Positions 6,406-13,298 are shown, counted from the first letter of the stretch. The stretch: DNA of 15,455 nt from an uncultured Methanofollis sp. (GCF_937919355.1 NZ_CALFSA010000043.1:1-15455), one strand, 5' to 3'. Made by a program: numbers and translations. The notes: a model not told the origin generated them from the letters alone.

Positions 6406-7835
6406 CCCTTGATCACCCCGACAGGGTGGAGCCTGACCACCGGGAGGGAGAGCCCTGCCCGGCGGACGACGTCGACGACTTTGTCGCTCTCCTTGTACGC
6501 GTCCGGCGCTTCCTCGGCGATCGAGGCGTCGCTTGTCGCCCTGACGATGATCCCCTGTTTCAGGAGTTCTTCCCTGATCTCCCGGCCAGGTGTGGCGTGT
6601 TTGGCCTTTGTGCGGCTCATGACCCGGCCAGCGCCGTGGCAGGTGCTCCCGAAGGTCCTCGCCATCGCCGTCGCCGTGCCGCGGAGGACGTAGGAGGAAC
6701 TGCCCATGCTCCCCGGTATGATCACGGGTTGGCCGATGGAACGGTAGGCCTGCGGCACCTCGGTGAGTCCGGGGCCGAAGGCGCGGGTGGCGCCCTTCCT
6801 GTGGACGCAGAGGGTCTGCCTCTTCCCGTCGACGTCGTGCTCCTCTCTCTTCGCCACATTGTGGGCGACGTCGTAGACGAGGGGCATCTCCTCGTAGGCG
6901 ATCCCGAAAAGGCGGGCGAAGACGGTGCGCACCTGGTGGGTGATCACCTGCCTGTTCACCCAGGCATAGTTTGCCGCCGCCGCCATCGCCCCGAAATACG
7001 CCTCTCCTTCAGGGGAGTGGACAGGGGCGCAGGCGAGTTGTCTGTCCGGGATCTCGATCCCGTACTTCCGGGTCGCCGACTCGAGGACACGCAGGTGGTC
7101 GGTGCAGACCTGATGGCCAAGGCCGCGGGACCCGCAGTGGATCATGCAGCAGATCTGGCCGGCCTCAAGCCCGAAGGCCTTCGCCGCCTCCGGGTCGAAG
7201 ATGGCGTCCACCGCCTGCACCTCCAGGAAGTGGTTGCCCGACCCCAGGGTGCCGGCCTGCGGCCTGCCCCTCTGCCGGGCCTTCTTGCTCACCGCGGCCG
7301 GGTCTGCCTGTTGCATCTGTCCCTTCTCCTCGCAGTGCTCGGCGTCGGCGGCCATGCCGAAACCGTGGTCTATCGCCCAGTCCACGCCATCGGCCATCAG
7401 GTCGTCGAGGTCGGCCTCGGAGAGGCGCATCGTGCTCTCAGCCCCGACGCCGGTCGGCACCGTCCTGAAGAGTTCCTCGATCAGGGCCCGCGGGTTTTTG
7501 ATGTCGGCGATGGTGAGGGGCGTCGTGATCAGGCGGACGCCGCAGTTGATGTCGTAGCCGACCCCGCCCGGCGAGACGACGCCCGTATCTTCTTCAAAGG
7601 CGGCGACACCCCCGATGGGAAAGCCGTAGCCCGAGTGGATGTCGGGCATGGCAAGGGAATATCTGACAACGCCCGGGAGCGTGGCGACATTGGCGAGTTG
7701 CTGGACCGCTCCCCCTTCCAGCGTCTCCGAGAGGTCTTCGGAGAGGAAGAACCGGCCTGGTACCCGCATCCCCGGGACATACCCGACCGGCACCTCCCAT
7801 TCGACCTCGCTGATCTTCGTGATCCCTTCAAGCAT
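6402..7835 (-). CDS. rtcB: RNA-splicing ligase RtcB (3'-phosphate/5'-OH RNA ligase)
   Basis: GTP- and Mn2+-dependent ligase that seals 2',3'-cyclic-phosphate/3'-phosphate and 5'-OH RNA ends, for tRNA exon joining after intron excision in archaea and RNA repair. Seen: 477 aa, close to the usual 480. Motifs in order are PDIHSGYGFPIG (64-75), GGVGYDINCGVR with metal ligands D95/C98 (90-101), GSGNHFLEVQ, HCGSRGLGHQ, YDVAHNVAKREEH, and CHGAGR with H400, the histidine that is guanylylated. No intein interrupts it, although some archaeal RtcB proteins carry one. Start: ATG 7833-7835 with GAGGTG five bases upstream, 9 bp after archease. Its co-factor archease is encoded directly upstream. Confidence 0.96.
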   Translation of the reverse strand: MLEGITKISEVEWEVPVGYVPGMRVPGRFFLSEDLSETLEGGAVQQLANVATLPGVVRYSLAMPDIHSGYGFPIGGVAAFEEDTGVVSPGGVGYDINCGVRLITTPLTIADIKNPRALIEELFRTVPTGVGAESTMRLSEADLDDLMADGVDWAIDHGFGMAADAEHCEEKGQMQQADPAAVSKKARQRGRPQAGTLGSGNHFLEVQAVDAIFDPEAAKAFGLEAGQICCMIHCGSRGLGHQVCTDHLRVLESATRKYGIEIPDRQLACAPVHSPEGEAYFGAMAAAANYAWVNRQVITHQVRTVFARLFGIAYEEMPLVYDVAHNVAKREEHDVDGKRQTLCVHRKGATRAFGPGLTEVPQAYRSIGQPVIIPGSMGSSSYVLRGTATAMARTFGSTCHGAGRVMSRTKAKHATPGREIREELLKQGIIVRATSDASIAEEAPDAYKESDKVVDVVRRAGLSLPVVRLHPVGVIKG

Positions 7836-7844
7836 TTCGACACC

Positions 7845-8252
7845 TCACACATCAAAGAGTATCTCGCTACAAAACCCTTCCCCGTCTCTCGTGATCGTCA
7901 GCCCGGAGTAGGATACTCCCTTCACCTCCATGCCGCCCAGGTGCTTCGCCGGGTTGAAAGGTTCTCCCCGTGCCGTCGCCGTAAGGCTCGTGCCGGTGAT
8001 GACGACATCGAAGGAGGAGAAGACGACACGGTCCACCTCTGATACGAAGAGGAGTTCGGAGAGAAAGTCGATCAACAGGGACTGCATGTCGTCCGATGTG
8101 ACCGAGACCCTCCGCTCGATCTCCCCTTCGTCGCAGGTGACATACATGATGGAGAACATCGCCCTCGCCGCTTCGGCAAAGAGGACGTTGCAGTCCTCCG
8201 CCCGCACCCGAACCCGCACGTCGGCCTGGTGGGGAAGTTCCTCGAACGACAT
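7845..8252 (-). CDS. Archease, RtcB activator
   Basis: Small acidic protein that accelerates RtcB guanylylation and multiple turnover. Seen: 135 aa. An N-terminal ELPHQADVRVRV (HxAD motif, more often HTAD in the family) is followed by LFAEAARAMFSIMY, a central LLIDFLSELLFVSEVDRVVF, VKGVSYSGLTI, and the characteristic C-terminal ILFDV with a metal-binding Asp. Start: ATG 8250-8252, two bases after the stop of the preceding small gene, with GAGTGAGG forming the Shine-Dalgarno across that stop. The frame is open to 8423, but the extra N-terminal residues are a shadow of the upstream gene. Placed 9 bp before rtcB, so stoichiometric co-expression is likely. Confidence 0.93.
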   Translation of the reverse strand: MSFEELPHQADVRVRVRAEDCNVLFAEAARAMFSIMYVTCDEGEIERRVSVTSDDMQSLLIDFLSELLFVSEVDRVVFSSFDVVITGTSLTATARGEPFNPAKHLGGMEVKGVSYSGLTITRDGEGFCSEILFDV

Positions 8253-8254
8253 CC

Positions 8255-8518
8255 TCACTCCAGGTCGTAGGCCGGCACAAGGCCGAGGTCTATGGTGTCC
8301 AGGTACGGCGCCTGATACATGGAAATATAAATCCAGTGGCGCCCGGCCTTCACTGTCGCGTCGGTGGCCTTCGGGGGCTTGACCGAGATCGGAAGTAAAA
8401 TCGGGCCTCCGCAGGAGGTACACACCCTGAAATCGCAGTCCCGTTTCTGAACATATGACAGAACCTCCTCCGAGACTTTTATCCTCGGGAGAGAGGGTTC
8501 TTTCCCGGTCCTTATCAT
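8255..8518 (-). CDS. Small conserved-looking protein with a CxxxxCxxC cluster, unknown function
   Basis: Function not recognised. Seen: 87 aa with Cys28, Cys33 and Cys36 (RDCDFRVCTSCGGP) and a His at 61 (GRHWIYIS), which together could form one CCCH zinc site. A following stretch rich in K and P (SVKPPKATDAT) and a C-terminal hydrophobic/acidic tail are present. No membrane segment. It starts at ATG 8516-8518 and ends two bases before archease, so it belongs to the archease-rtcB transcription unit. The tight linkage suggests an RNA-related role, but this is inference. No Shine-Dalgarno at good spacing is seen, and a weak TATA-like TTTTACCC lies about 29 bp upstream, so the mRNA may start near here. 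Confidence 0.72.
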   Translation of the reverse strand: MIRTGKEPSLPRIKVSEEVLSYVQKRDCDFRVCTSCGGPILLPISVKPPKATDATVKAGRHWIYISMYQAPYLDTIDLGLVPAYDLE

Positions 8519-8566
8519 CCCTTATACGTCACCGCAGGAAAGGGTAAAACTGTTGTGATCGCCCGC

Positions 8567-8881
8567 CTATCCACTGTCGAGGAGGCGGGTGACCATGCCG
8601 ACGTACTCGTCCTTGAGTTCGTAGACGGCATTCGGGCTCTCCTGGTCCCGCCGCACGCGGAGGATGCCGATGCGCGAGGCGATGATCCCCACCATCGAGG
8701 CGATGGAGTGGTAGCTGATCGTAAAGGTCCGGGAGAGCAGTGTATAGAGATCGGGGATCGTCGTCGACCTGATCCTGACGAAAAAGGTCAGAACTTCGTG
8801 CCTGATGCCTGTGCTGTCTCGTGAGAGATATGTCTTCAGGCGGGCCTCGATCTCTCTCTTGATGTTGGCCGGCGACCGCAT
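8567..8881 (-). CDS. DUF2551-like winged-helix protein
   Basis: A 104-aa basic protein that resembles the methanogen DUF2551 family from memory. Seen: MRSPANIKREIEARLKTYL, then LTFFVRIRSTTIPDLYTLLS, then FTISYHSIASMVGIIASRIG, and a wing-like SPNAVYELKDEYV. This is the layout of a winged helix-turn-helix, probably DNA-binding, with the ISYHSIASMVG helix as a possible recognition helix. Target unknown. Start: ATG 8879-8881 is chosen because the family begins there and a strong TATA box lies about 27 bp upstream, implying a leaderless mRNA. The longer open frame to 9031 crosses that TATA box and has no homolog-like sequence. It is divergent from secF and lies 48 bp upstream of the archease block. 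Confidence 0.82.
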   Translation of the reverse strand: MRSPANIKREIEARLKTYLSRDSTGIRHEVLTFFVRIRSTTIPDLYTLLSRTFTISYHSIASMVGIIASRIGILRVRRDQESPNAVYELKDEYVGMVTRLLDSG

Positions 8882-8903
8882 ACTGGTGTGTGGTGCCGGA
8901 CTC

Positions 8904-8912
8904 AATATATAC
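8904..8912 (-). promoter_or_regulatory. TATA box for DUF2551-like gene (leaderless spacing)
   Basis: Minus strand reads GTATATATT. Its centre is about 27 bp upstream of ATG 8881, so transcription should begin at or within a few bases of the start codon. No Shine-Dalgarno is present in this interval. The preceding GGAAC on the minus strand could be part of a BRE. Confidence 0.6.
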
Positions 8913-8997
8913 GTTCCTATTTTCTTCTGGACTCTCCGGGGAGGGGTATCTGGAAAAAAAGCCCCCCGCGAAAGGACAGATCGAACAGTTTTTCCGT

Positions 8998-9022
8998 CCC
9001 CAAAATGCGCTTTGTAGTGGGG
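8998..9022. repeat. Imperfect dyad upstream of the secF promoter
   Basis: CCCCA (8998-9002) and TGGGG (9018-9022) flank a 15-base centre that itself contains AAA..GCGC..TTT. It sits just upstream of the secF TATA box in the DUF2551/secF divergent region (8882-9064), a position suited to a regulator or operator. The function is not demonstrated. Confidence 0.3.
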
Positions 9023-9029
9023 AATATCC

Positions 9030-9039
9030 AAATATTAAT
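9030..9039 (+). promoter_or_regulatory. TATA box for secF-secD
   Basis: AAATATTAAT is centred about 30 bp upstream of the secF ATG at 9065, with no recognisable Shine-Dalgarno in between. This fits a leaderless or nearly leaderless secFD mRNA. Confidence 0.55.
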
Positions 9040-9064
9040 CCCTTCTACGGCAGACCATATACCT

Positions 9065-9922
9065 ATGGGTTTTGTCACCTACGATATCAACAAATACCCG
9101 CCGAAGCAGATGGTGACGATACCACTCATTCTGCTTCTCCTGGCGCTCGGCCTCCTCACCTTCAACTGGCTGAGCACAGGGATGCCGTTAGAGCCCGGCA
9201 TCGACTTTGCAGGCGGTACTGCCGTCAACGTCATCACTGACGACAGTATTGATGAGATCAAAGACTATTTTGCAGGATACCCCCTGACTGACGTCGGCGA
9301 GGGGCTTGACGGCGGTAAGTACATCAAGTTCGGCCCCATGAGCGACGAGCAGACAAAGGCGCTCAATGATAGGGTCATGGACCGTTACCCTGACGCCAAG
9401 GTCGACCATATCGGCGAGGCCTTCGGGAGCACCCTCCAGCAGCAGGCCTTCATCGCCCTGATCTTCTCCTTCCTCGGTATGGCGATTGTGGTCTTCGTCG
9501 CTTTCAGGACCTTCATCCCCTCGCTGGCCGTTGTCTTCGCCGCGTTCTCCGACATCACGATCACGGCGGCGATCATGAGCCTCCTCGGCATCACTCTCAC
9601 CCTGCCGACGACGGCGGCCCTGTTGATGCTCATCGGTTACTCGGTGGACAGCGACGTCCTCCTCACGACCCGTGTCCTCAAAAGACAGGGGAAGACGGAA
9701 GACAAGTTCGCCGGGGCCTACAGGACAGGCATCATCATGACGACGACGACGATCGCCGCCGTCGCGGCGATGTTCCTGGTCACGGCCTTCGGCGGCGTTG
9801 AAGTCATCGCCCAGATCTCGGCCGTCCTTCTCATCGGTCTCTTTGTGGACCTTATGAACACCTGGGTCTTCAACGCCGGTGTCCTCAAGGCATACCTGGA
9901 AAAGAATGGGAGACGAGCATGA
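9065..9922 (+). CDS. secF: Protein-export membrane protein SecF
   Basis: RND-superfamily partner of the Sec translocon that, with SecD, assists late steps of protein export across the cytoplasmic membrane. Seen: 285 aa, with a first membrane span (about 17-37), an extracellular domain beginning GIDFAGGTAVNV, and five further spans from about residue 135. Within these are VFVAFRTFIPSLAVVFAAFSDI and GYSVDSDVLLTTRVLKR, the SecF conserved motif with paired Asp residues. Start: ATG 9065 is the only plausible start; the frame is open to 8888, but those residues lie across the promoter. The secD start overlaps its stop (ATGA). The secF-before-secD order is the usual archaeal one, opposite to bacteria. 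Confidence 0.93.
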   Translation: MGFVTYDINKYPPKQMVTIPLILLLLALGLLTFNWLSTGMPLEPGIDFAGGTAVNVITDDSIDEIKDYFAGYPLTDVGEGLDGGKYIKFGPMSDEQTKALNDRVMDRYPDAKVDHIGEAFGSTLQQQAFIALIFSFLGMAIVVFVAFRTFIPSLAVVFAAFSDITITAAIMSLLGITLTLPTTAALLMLIGYSVDSDVLLTTRVLKRQGKTEDKFAGAYRTGIIMTTTTIAAVAAMFLVTAFGGVEVIAQISAVLLIGLFVDLMNTWVFNAGVLKAYLEKNGRRA

Positions 9923-11367
9923 ACAGCGATACACTCAAGAAACTCAGTAGAGACTGGAGGGTCATCCTCCTGGTGGCCCTTGTCATCCTCTCAGTCATCT
10001 CTATCGGCCCTCACTTTGAGGACGGGAAATTCACGACCAACCTCCAGTACGGTCTCGACCTCCAGCAGGGTTCCTGGCTCCAGATGGAGTTCCAGGCCGA
10101 AGTTGTCACCGTCGAGCCCGGCATCGACATCAACAAACTCGCCGAGACCCTGAGCGCTGAACTGGACACCGAGGTCATCCCGCTTTCGGCAGACCAGGTC
10201 GAGGTCAGGAAGGCGTTCACGCGCGAGGAACTCAAACCTGTCTTCGAGAAGGCCGGGGCGACGATCGTCACCGTGAACCAGGGTGTCTCCAAGGACACCG
10301 CCGAACTTGTGAAGCGGACCCTTGACGAGAAGGTGAACAGCCTCGGCACGAAGGACGCACGGGTGAACATCCTCACCGGTCTCAACGGTATCACCCGCTA
10401 TGTGCGTGTCGAACTCGCCGGCGTCGATATGGAAACGGCGAACGAGATCGTCGGTCAGCAGGGCAAGTTCGAGATCCGTGTCCAGACAAGCGGGAACCAG
10501 ACCGAGCATGTCATCTTTGGCGACGTGATCACGAGCGTCGACGTGCCGAAGAAGGACCAGCAGGGTATGTGGGGCGTCGGCTTCACGCTCAACCCCGAGG
10601 GTGCGGCCGCCTTCCAGAAAGCCGCCATCGCCTCGAATGCGGTGAACGACCCGCAGAAGCACGAACTGGTCATGTACCTCGACAACAAGACCGTCTACTC
10701 GGCTCCTCTCTCCCCTGACCTCGCCTCGCAGCTGAAGGCCAGTCCGATCCGCAGCCTCAGCGCCTCCACCGGCGTCGGTGACGAGGGCCTCCAGGACGCA
10801 AGCAACCTTGAGATCCACCTCCGGGCAGGCGCCCTGCCTGTGGACGTGACGGTCGCGGGGTCGGGCTCTGTCTCGGCGACACTCGGCGACTACTACAAGT
10901 TCCTCTGCATCCTTGCGGCGCTCGCCGCCCTGGTCGTCGTCGGTGTCGTGGTCTACTTCCGGTACCGTGAACCGAGCATCGTGCTCCCCATGGTCCTGAC
11001 CAACCTCTCGGAGATCGTCATCCTGCTCGGTATTGCACGGTTTGCCCAGCAGCTTGACCTGGCATCGATCGCCGGTATCATCGCCGTGATGGGTACGGGT
11101 ATCGACCAGCTCGTCGTGATCACCGACGAGGTGCTCCACGAGGGCCGGGTGCCGTCGTCGAGCATCTACATGAAGAGGCTCTCGCGGGCCCTCGGGATCA
11201 TTGTCGTCTCTGCAGGGACTGTCATCTTCGCGATGCTGCCTCTCGCCCTGATGGACCTCTCGACCCTCCGCGGTTTCGCCATCATCACGATCCTTGGCGT
11301 GCTCGTCGGTGTGCTGATCACCCGGCCTGCATACGGTAAGATCATCATGGCGATCCTCTCCAAATAA
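9919..11367 (+). CDS. secD: Protein-export membrane protein SecD
   Basis: Larger subunit of the SecDF export complex. Seen: 482 aa. A first membrane span (about 14-32) is followed by NLQYGLDLQQGSWLQME, the SecD D1 motif, then a large extracellular domain of about 290 residues including GVGFTLNPEGAAAFQKAA. The C-terminal membrane half starts near VSATLGDYYKF, with RYREPSIVLPMVLTN and GIIAVMGTGIDQLVVITDEVL, the family's intramembrane acidic motif. It is translationally coupled to secF by ATGA. Archaea lack SecA, so this complex probably uses the ion gradient alone. A seven-T run follows 20 bp after the stop. Confidence 0.93.
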   Translation: MNSDTLKKLSRDWRVILLVALVILSVISIGPHFEDGKFTTNLQYGLDLQQGSWLQMEFQAEVVTVEPGIDINKLAETLSAELDTEVIPLSADQVEVRKAFTREELKPVFEKAGATIVTVNQGVSKDTAELVKRTLDEKVNSLGTKDARVNILTGLNGITRYVRVELAGVDMETANEIVGQQGKFEIRVQTSGNQTEHVIFGDVITSVDVPKKDQQGMWGVGFTLNPEGAAAFQKAAIASNAVNDPQKHELVMYLDNKTVYSAPLSPDLASQLKASPIRSLSASTGVGDEGLQDASNLEIHLRAGALPVDVTVAGSGSVSATLGDYYKFLCILAALAALVVVGVVVYFRYREPSIVLPMVLTNLSEIVILLGIARFAQQLDLASIAGIIAVMGTGIDQLVVITDEVLHEGRVPSSSIYMKRLSRALGIIVVSAGTVIFAMLPLALMDLSTLRGFAIITILGVLVGVLITRPAYGKIIMAILSK

Positions 11368-11380
11368 CCGGAAAATCTAT

Positions 11381-11393
11381 CTTCTCTTTTTTT
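11381..11393 (+). terminator. T-rich terminator after secFD
   Basis: CTTCTCTTTTTTT lies 14 bp after the secD stop. Archaeal RNA polymerase terminates at such U-rich tracts without a required hairpin. It lies 13 bp before the next gene, which then probably has its own start signal; a weak AAAATCTAT TATA-like element is at 11372-11380. Confidence 0.45.
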
Positions 11394-11406
11394 CCATACC
11401 GCTCTC

Positions 11407-11697
11407 ATGGGTAGACCTGTGCTGATCGATTTCTTCTCTGCGTGGTGCGAGCCCTGCCGGGAGCAGACGGCCATTGTGGAGGAGGTGGCGGAAAGGCTCG
11501 GTGACAGGGTGGAATTCAGGATGATCGATGTTGCGGAGAGACGCGATCTTGTTTCGGCCTACCGCCTGACGACCGTTCCGACGGTCGTCATCGAGGCGGA
11601 CGGGGTTGTGGTCGGGAGGTTTGAGATGGTCACGGACGGGGAGACGCTCGAAAGCATTTTATTATCTCTGATCGATGATCTCCAGAAAGAGGGATAG
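11407..11697 (+). CDS. Thioredoxin-like protein with WCEPC active site
   Basis: Small cytoplasmic thiol-disulfide oxidoreductase. Seen: 96 aa with the thioredoxin fold signature VLIDFFSAWCEPC (redox Cys14 and Cys17), MIDVAERRDLVSAYRLT, the cis-Pro loop VPTVVIEADG and a C-terminal amphipathic helix. The Glu between the cysteines and the proline is less common than the Gly of standard thioredoxins and is expected to change redox potential or partner choice. It is directly followed, after two bases, by a second thioredoxin gene. No Shine-Dalgarno precedes the ATG, suggesting a leaderless transcript or weak initiation. Confidence 0.88.
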   Translation: MGRPVLIDFFSAWCEPCREQTAIVEEVAERLGDRVEFRMIDVAERRDLVSAYRLTTVPTVVIEADGVVVGRFEMVTDGETLESILLSLIDDLQKEG

Positions 11698-11699
11698 TA

Positions 11700-11975
11700 A
11701 TGAGCAAACCGGTATTGACTGACTTTTTTGCGACATGGTGCGGGCCGTGCAGGATGCAGACGCCGATCCTCGAAGACCTCAAGGCGAAGATGGGCGACCT
11801 GGTCGAGATCAGGAAAGTGGATGTCGACCAGAACATGGAGGAGGCGATGAAGTACCAGATCCGTGTTGTCCCGACTCTTATCATCGAGAAGGACGGCATT
11901 GTACTCCAGAAAATCGAGGGCGTCACCCGTGCCGATGTCCTTGAGAGTATCCTCAGGCCCCTGATCGAAGAGTAA
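11700..11975 (+). CDS. Thioredoxin (WCGPC)
   Basis: Standard small archaeal thioredoxin or glutaredoxin-like protein reducing protein disulfides in the cytoplasm. Seen: 91 aa, VLTDFFATWCGPC with Cys14 and Cys17 in the canonical CGPC setting, KVDVDQNMEEAMKYQIR, the cis-Pro loop VPTLIIEKDG, and a C-terminal helix. The sequence is clearly related to the preceding protein along its length, so the pair looks like a tandem duplication. The ATG is two bases after the upstream TAG, with GAGGG as Shine-Dalgarno. The reductant (ferredoxin-, F420H2- or NADPH-linked reductase) is not encoded here. Confidence 0.92.
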   Translation: MSKPVLTDFFATWCGPCRMQTPILEDLKAKMGDLVEIRKVDVDQNMEEAMKYQIRVVPTLIIEKDGIVLQKIEGVTRADVLESILRPLIEE

Positions 11976-11989
11976 GGGATACTCCACCA

Positions 11990-11998
11990 TTTTTCTTT
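11990..11998 (+). terminator. Weak T-rich tract after thioredoxin pair
   Basis: TTTTTCTTT lies between the thioredoxin stop and the ATG at 12000. It could serve as an archaeal terminator, but it is directly adjacent to the next start codon, so read-through into the glycosylase gene is also plausible. Confidence 0.3.
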
Positions 11999-11999
11999 C

Positions 12000-12626
12000 A
12001 TGGATCCGGATGAGCGAGTCCGGGCCCTGCTCAGGGGTCTTGCCGCACGCTACGGTGAGATTACCTGGTGGGACGCATGCCCGGACGAGGTTGTCATCGG
12101 TGCGGTGCTCACCCAGCAGACGCGCTGGGAGAATGTCGAACGCGCCCTTGCCCGCCTGCGGGAGGCGGGTATCGGCACGGTGGCGGGGGTCGACCGGGCG
12201 GAGACGGCGACGGTCGAGGAGGCGGTGAGGTGCACGGGTTTTTACCGGCTGAAGACGGCGCGGCTGAAGGGGTTGTGCCGCCGGATTCTCGATATGGGGG
12301 GTGTCGAGGGCCTGTCCCGCCTGCCGACGCCTGCCCTGCGGGAGGCGCTCCTCGCGGTCAGGGGTGTCGGCGAGGAGACGGCGGACAGCATTCTCTGCTA
12401 CGGGTTTGGCCGTCCGTCTTTCGTGGTCGACGCGTATACGAAGAGGATCTGCGGGTGTGTCGGGGTCACGGGGTCGTATACCGATCTCAAGGCGGCCTTC
12501 GAGAGGGTGCTCCCTGAGGACGCGGGGGAGTACGGGCGTGCCCATGGCCGGGTCGTCGAATATGCAAAGGAGTTCTGTGTTTCAGGACGGTGTGACGAGT
12601 GCAGGATGAAGACTGTGTGCGTATAG
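12000..12626 (+). CDS. HhH-GPD DNA glycosylase, endonuclease III superfamily (MagIII-like), Fe-S
   Basis: Base-excision repair DNA glycosylase. Seen: 208 aa; WWDACPDEVVIGAVLTQQTRWENVE opens the HhH-GPD fold, the helix-hairpin-helix is VRGVGEETAD (120-129), and the catalytic Asp is D144 in FVVDAYTKRI. The position of the endonuclease III catalytic Lys (K120 in E. coli Nth) holds Glu126, so this is predicted to be a monofunctional glycosylase without lyase activity. The N-terminal pattern and GxGEETADSILCY resemble the MagIII 3-methyladenine glycosylase group. Four C-terminal Cys (193, 198, 201, 207) can hold a 4Fe-4S cluster, with spacing C-x4-C-x2-C-x5-C where Nth has x6 in the first gap. Substrate unproven; alkylated purines are the best guess. 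Its end overlaps the aldolase gene by 28 bp. Confidence 0.88.
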   Translation: MDPDERVRALLRGLAARYGEITWWDACPDEVVIGAVLTQQTRWENVERALARLREAGIGTVAGVDRAETATVEEAVRCTGFYRLKTARLKGLCRRILDMGGVEGLSRLPTPALREALLAVRGVGEETADSILCYGFGRPSFVVDAYTKRICGCVGVTGSYTDLKAAFERVLPEDAGEYGRAHGRVVEYAKEFCVSGRCDECRMKTVCV

Positions 12627-13144
12627 GGAAGAGGCTCTTTACGGAGGGCCTTGTCGGCGGGAATTTCGGGAACATGAGCAGGCGTGAGGGGGACGGTTTC
12701 CTGATCACGAGGACGGGGTCGTACCTCGATGACCCGGGGGATCTCGTCCTCGTCCCCTGCGAGGGGTCGGCGCCGAAGGGGGCGTCGAGCGAGTACAGGG
12801 TGCACCAGGCGGTCTACAACCTGACGCCTCACCTGGCGATCGTCCACGCCCACCCGGCGCATGCGGTGGCGGCGTCTCTCGCCTGCGAGAGGATCGTCCC
12901 GAGGGACAGCGAGGGGGAGATGCTCTGCCAGGAGATCGCGGTCGTCGGCGGGGCGCCGGGGACGCAGGAACTTGCCGACAATGTGGCGGCGGCCTTGAAG
13001 GACGCTCACCTTGTCATCGCCCGCGGCCACGGCACCTTCGCGGCGGGGAAGAGTCTTGACGAGGCGTATCTCTACACGTCTCTGGCGGAGTACTCGTGCC
13101 GGGTTTTGTTGTACGCGGGGTTGTTGGGGAAGGGGAGTTTTTAA
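12599..13144 (+). CDS. Class II aldolase/adducin family protein (fuculose-1-phosphate aldolase-like)
   Basis: Zinc-dependent aldolase cleaving or forming ketose/aldose phosphates. Seen: 181 aa with GGNFGNMS (20-27), TRTG (38-40 region) for phosphate binding, SSEYRVH with the catalytic-position Glu65, HAHPAHAVA with zinc ligands His83 and His85, and ARGHGTFAAG with the third ligand His144. In methanogens a homolog of this type is implicated in making lactaldehyde for coenzyme F420 synthesis; whether this one does is inference. Start: GTG 12599, preceded by GGTGTGA, 28 bp inside the glycosylase gene. A GTG at 12617 is an alternative. The C-terminus ends in a direct repeat. Confidence 0.88.
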   Translation: MQDEDCVRIGKRLFTEGLVGGNFGNMSRREGDGFLITRTGSYLDDPGDLVLVPCEGSAPKGASSEYRVHQAVYNLTPHLAIVHAHPAHAVAASLACERIVPRDSEGEMLCQEIAVVGGAPGTQELADNVAAALKDAHLVIARGHGTFAAGKSLDEAYLYTSLAEYSCRVLLYAGLLGKGSF

Positions 13145-13155
13145 GGGGAGTTTTT
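13130..13155 (+). repeat. 13-bp tandem duplication spanning the aldolase stop codon
   Basis: AAGGGGAGTTTTT occurs twice head to tail (13130-13142 and 13143-13155). The aldolase stop TAA is formed exactly at the junction. Each copy ends in five T, so together with a T6 tract at 13194-13199 they may also act in transcription termination. Confidence 0.75.
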
Positions 13156-13193
13156 GGGACCTGCCGGAGCGGGGGAGGGATGGGGAGGTTCTG

Positions 13194-13199
13194 TTTTTT
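13194..13199 (+). terminator. T6 tract, possible terminator after aldolase gene
   Basis: CTGTTTTTTCCCC lies 50 bp after the aldolase stop, inside the 13145-13356 gene-free interval. With the two TTTTT runs before it, this is the best candidate termination zone before the AlbA_2 gene's promoter. Confidence 0.35.
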
Positions 13200-13262
13200 C
13201 CCCTTCTCAATCGGGGAGATCGGGGCATATATGGGTGGTAACAGCCTACTCCCTTCCCGCAC

Positions 13263-13272
13263 ACTATAAATT
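13263..13272 (+). promoter_or_regulatory. TATA box upstream of the AlbA_2/HATPase gene
   Basis: ACTATAAATT is the clearest TATA element in the 13145-13356 interval. Its expected start site is near 13294-13297, just before an ATG at 13299 that opens a 26-codon frame not in phase with the downstream gene. It is about 90 bp from that gene's apparent TTG start. Confidence 0.5.
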
Positions 13273-13298
13273 GAAGCATGCACCACCCCAGAAGAGTG

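Noticed and set aside
6396..8042. Open frame of 548 codons on the plus strand, opposite rtcB and archease, longer than rtcB itself
   Set aside because: It is antisense to a protein with every RtcB motif. Its composition (rich in D, G, R, H, V) is what high GC at third positions produces on the complementary strand. No domain is recognisable.
8882..9031. Longer N-terminus for the DUF2551-like protein
   Set aside because: The extension would be translated across a strong TATA box, and the protein-like sequence begins at MRSPANIK.
9991..11139. Open frame of 382 codons on the minus strand, opposite secD
   Set aside because: Antisense of a clear SecD; D/H/L-rich shadow with no promoter or Shine-Dalgarno support.
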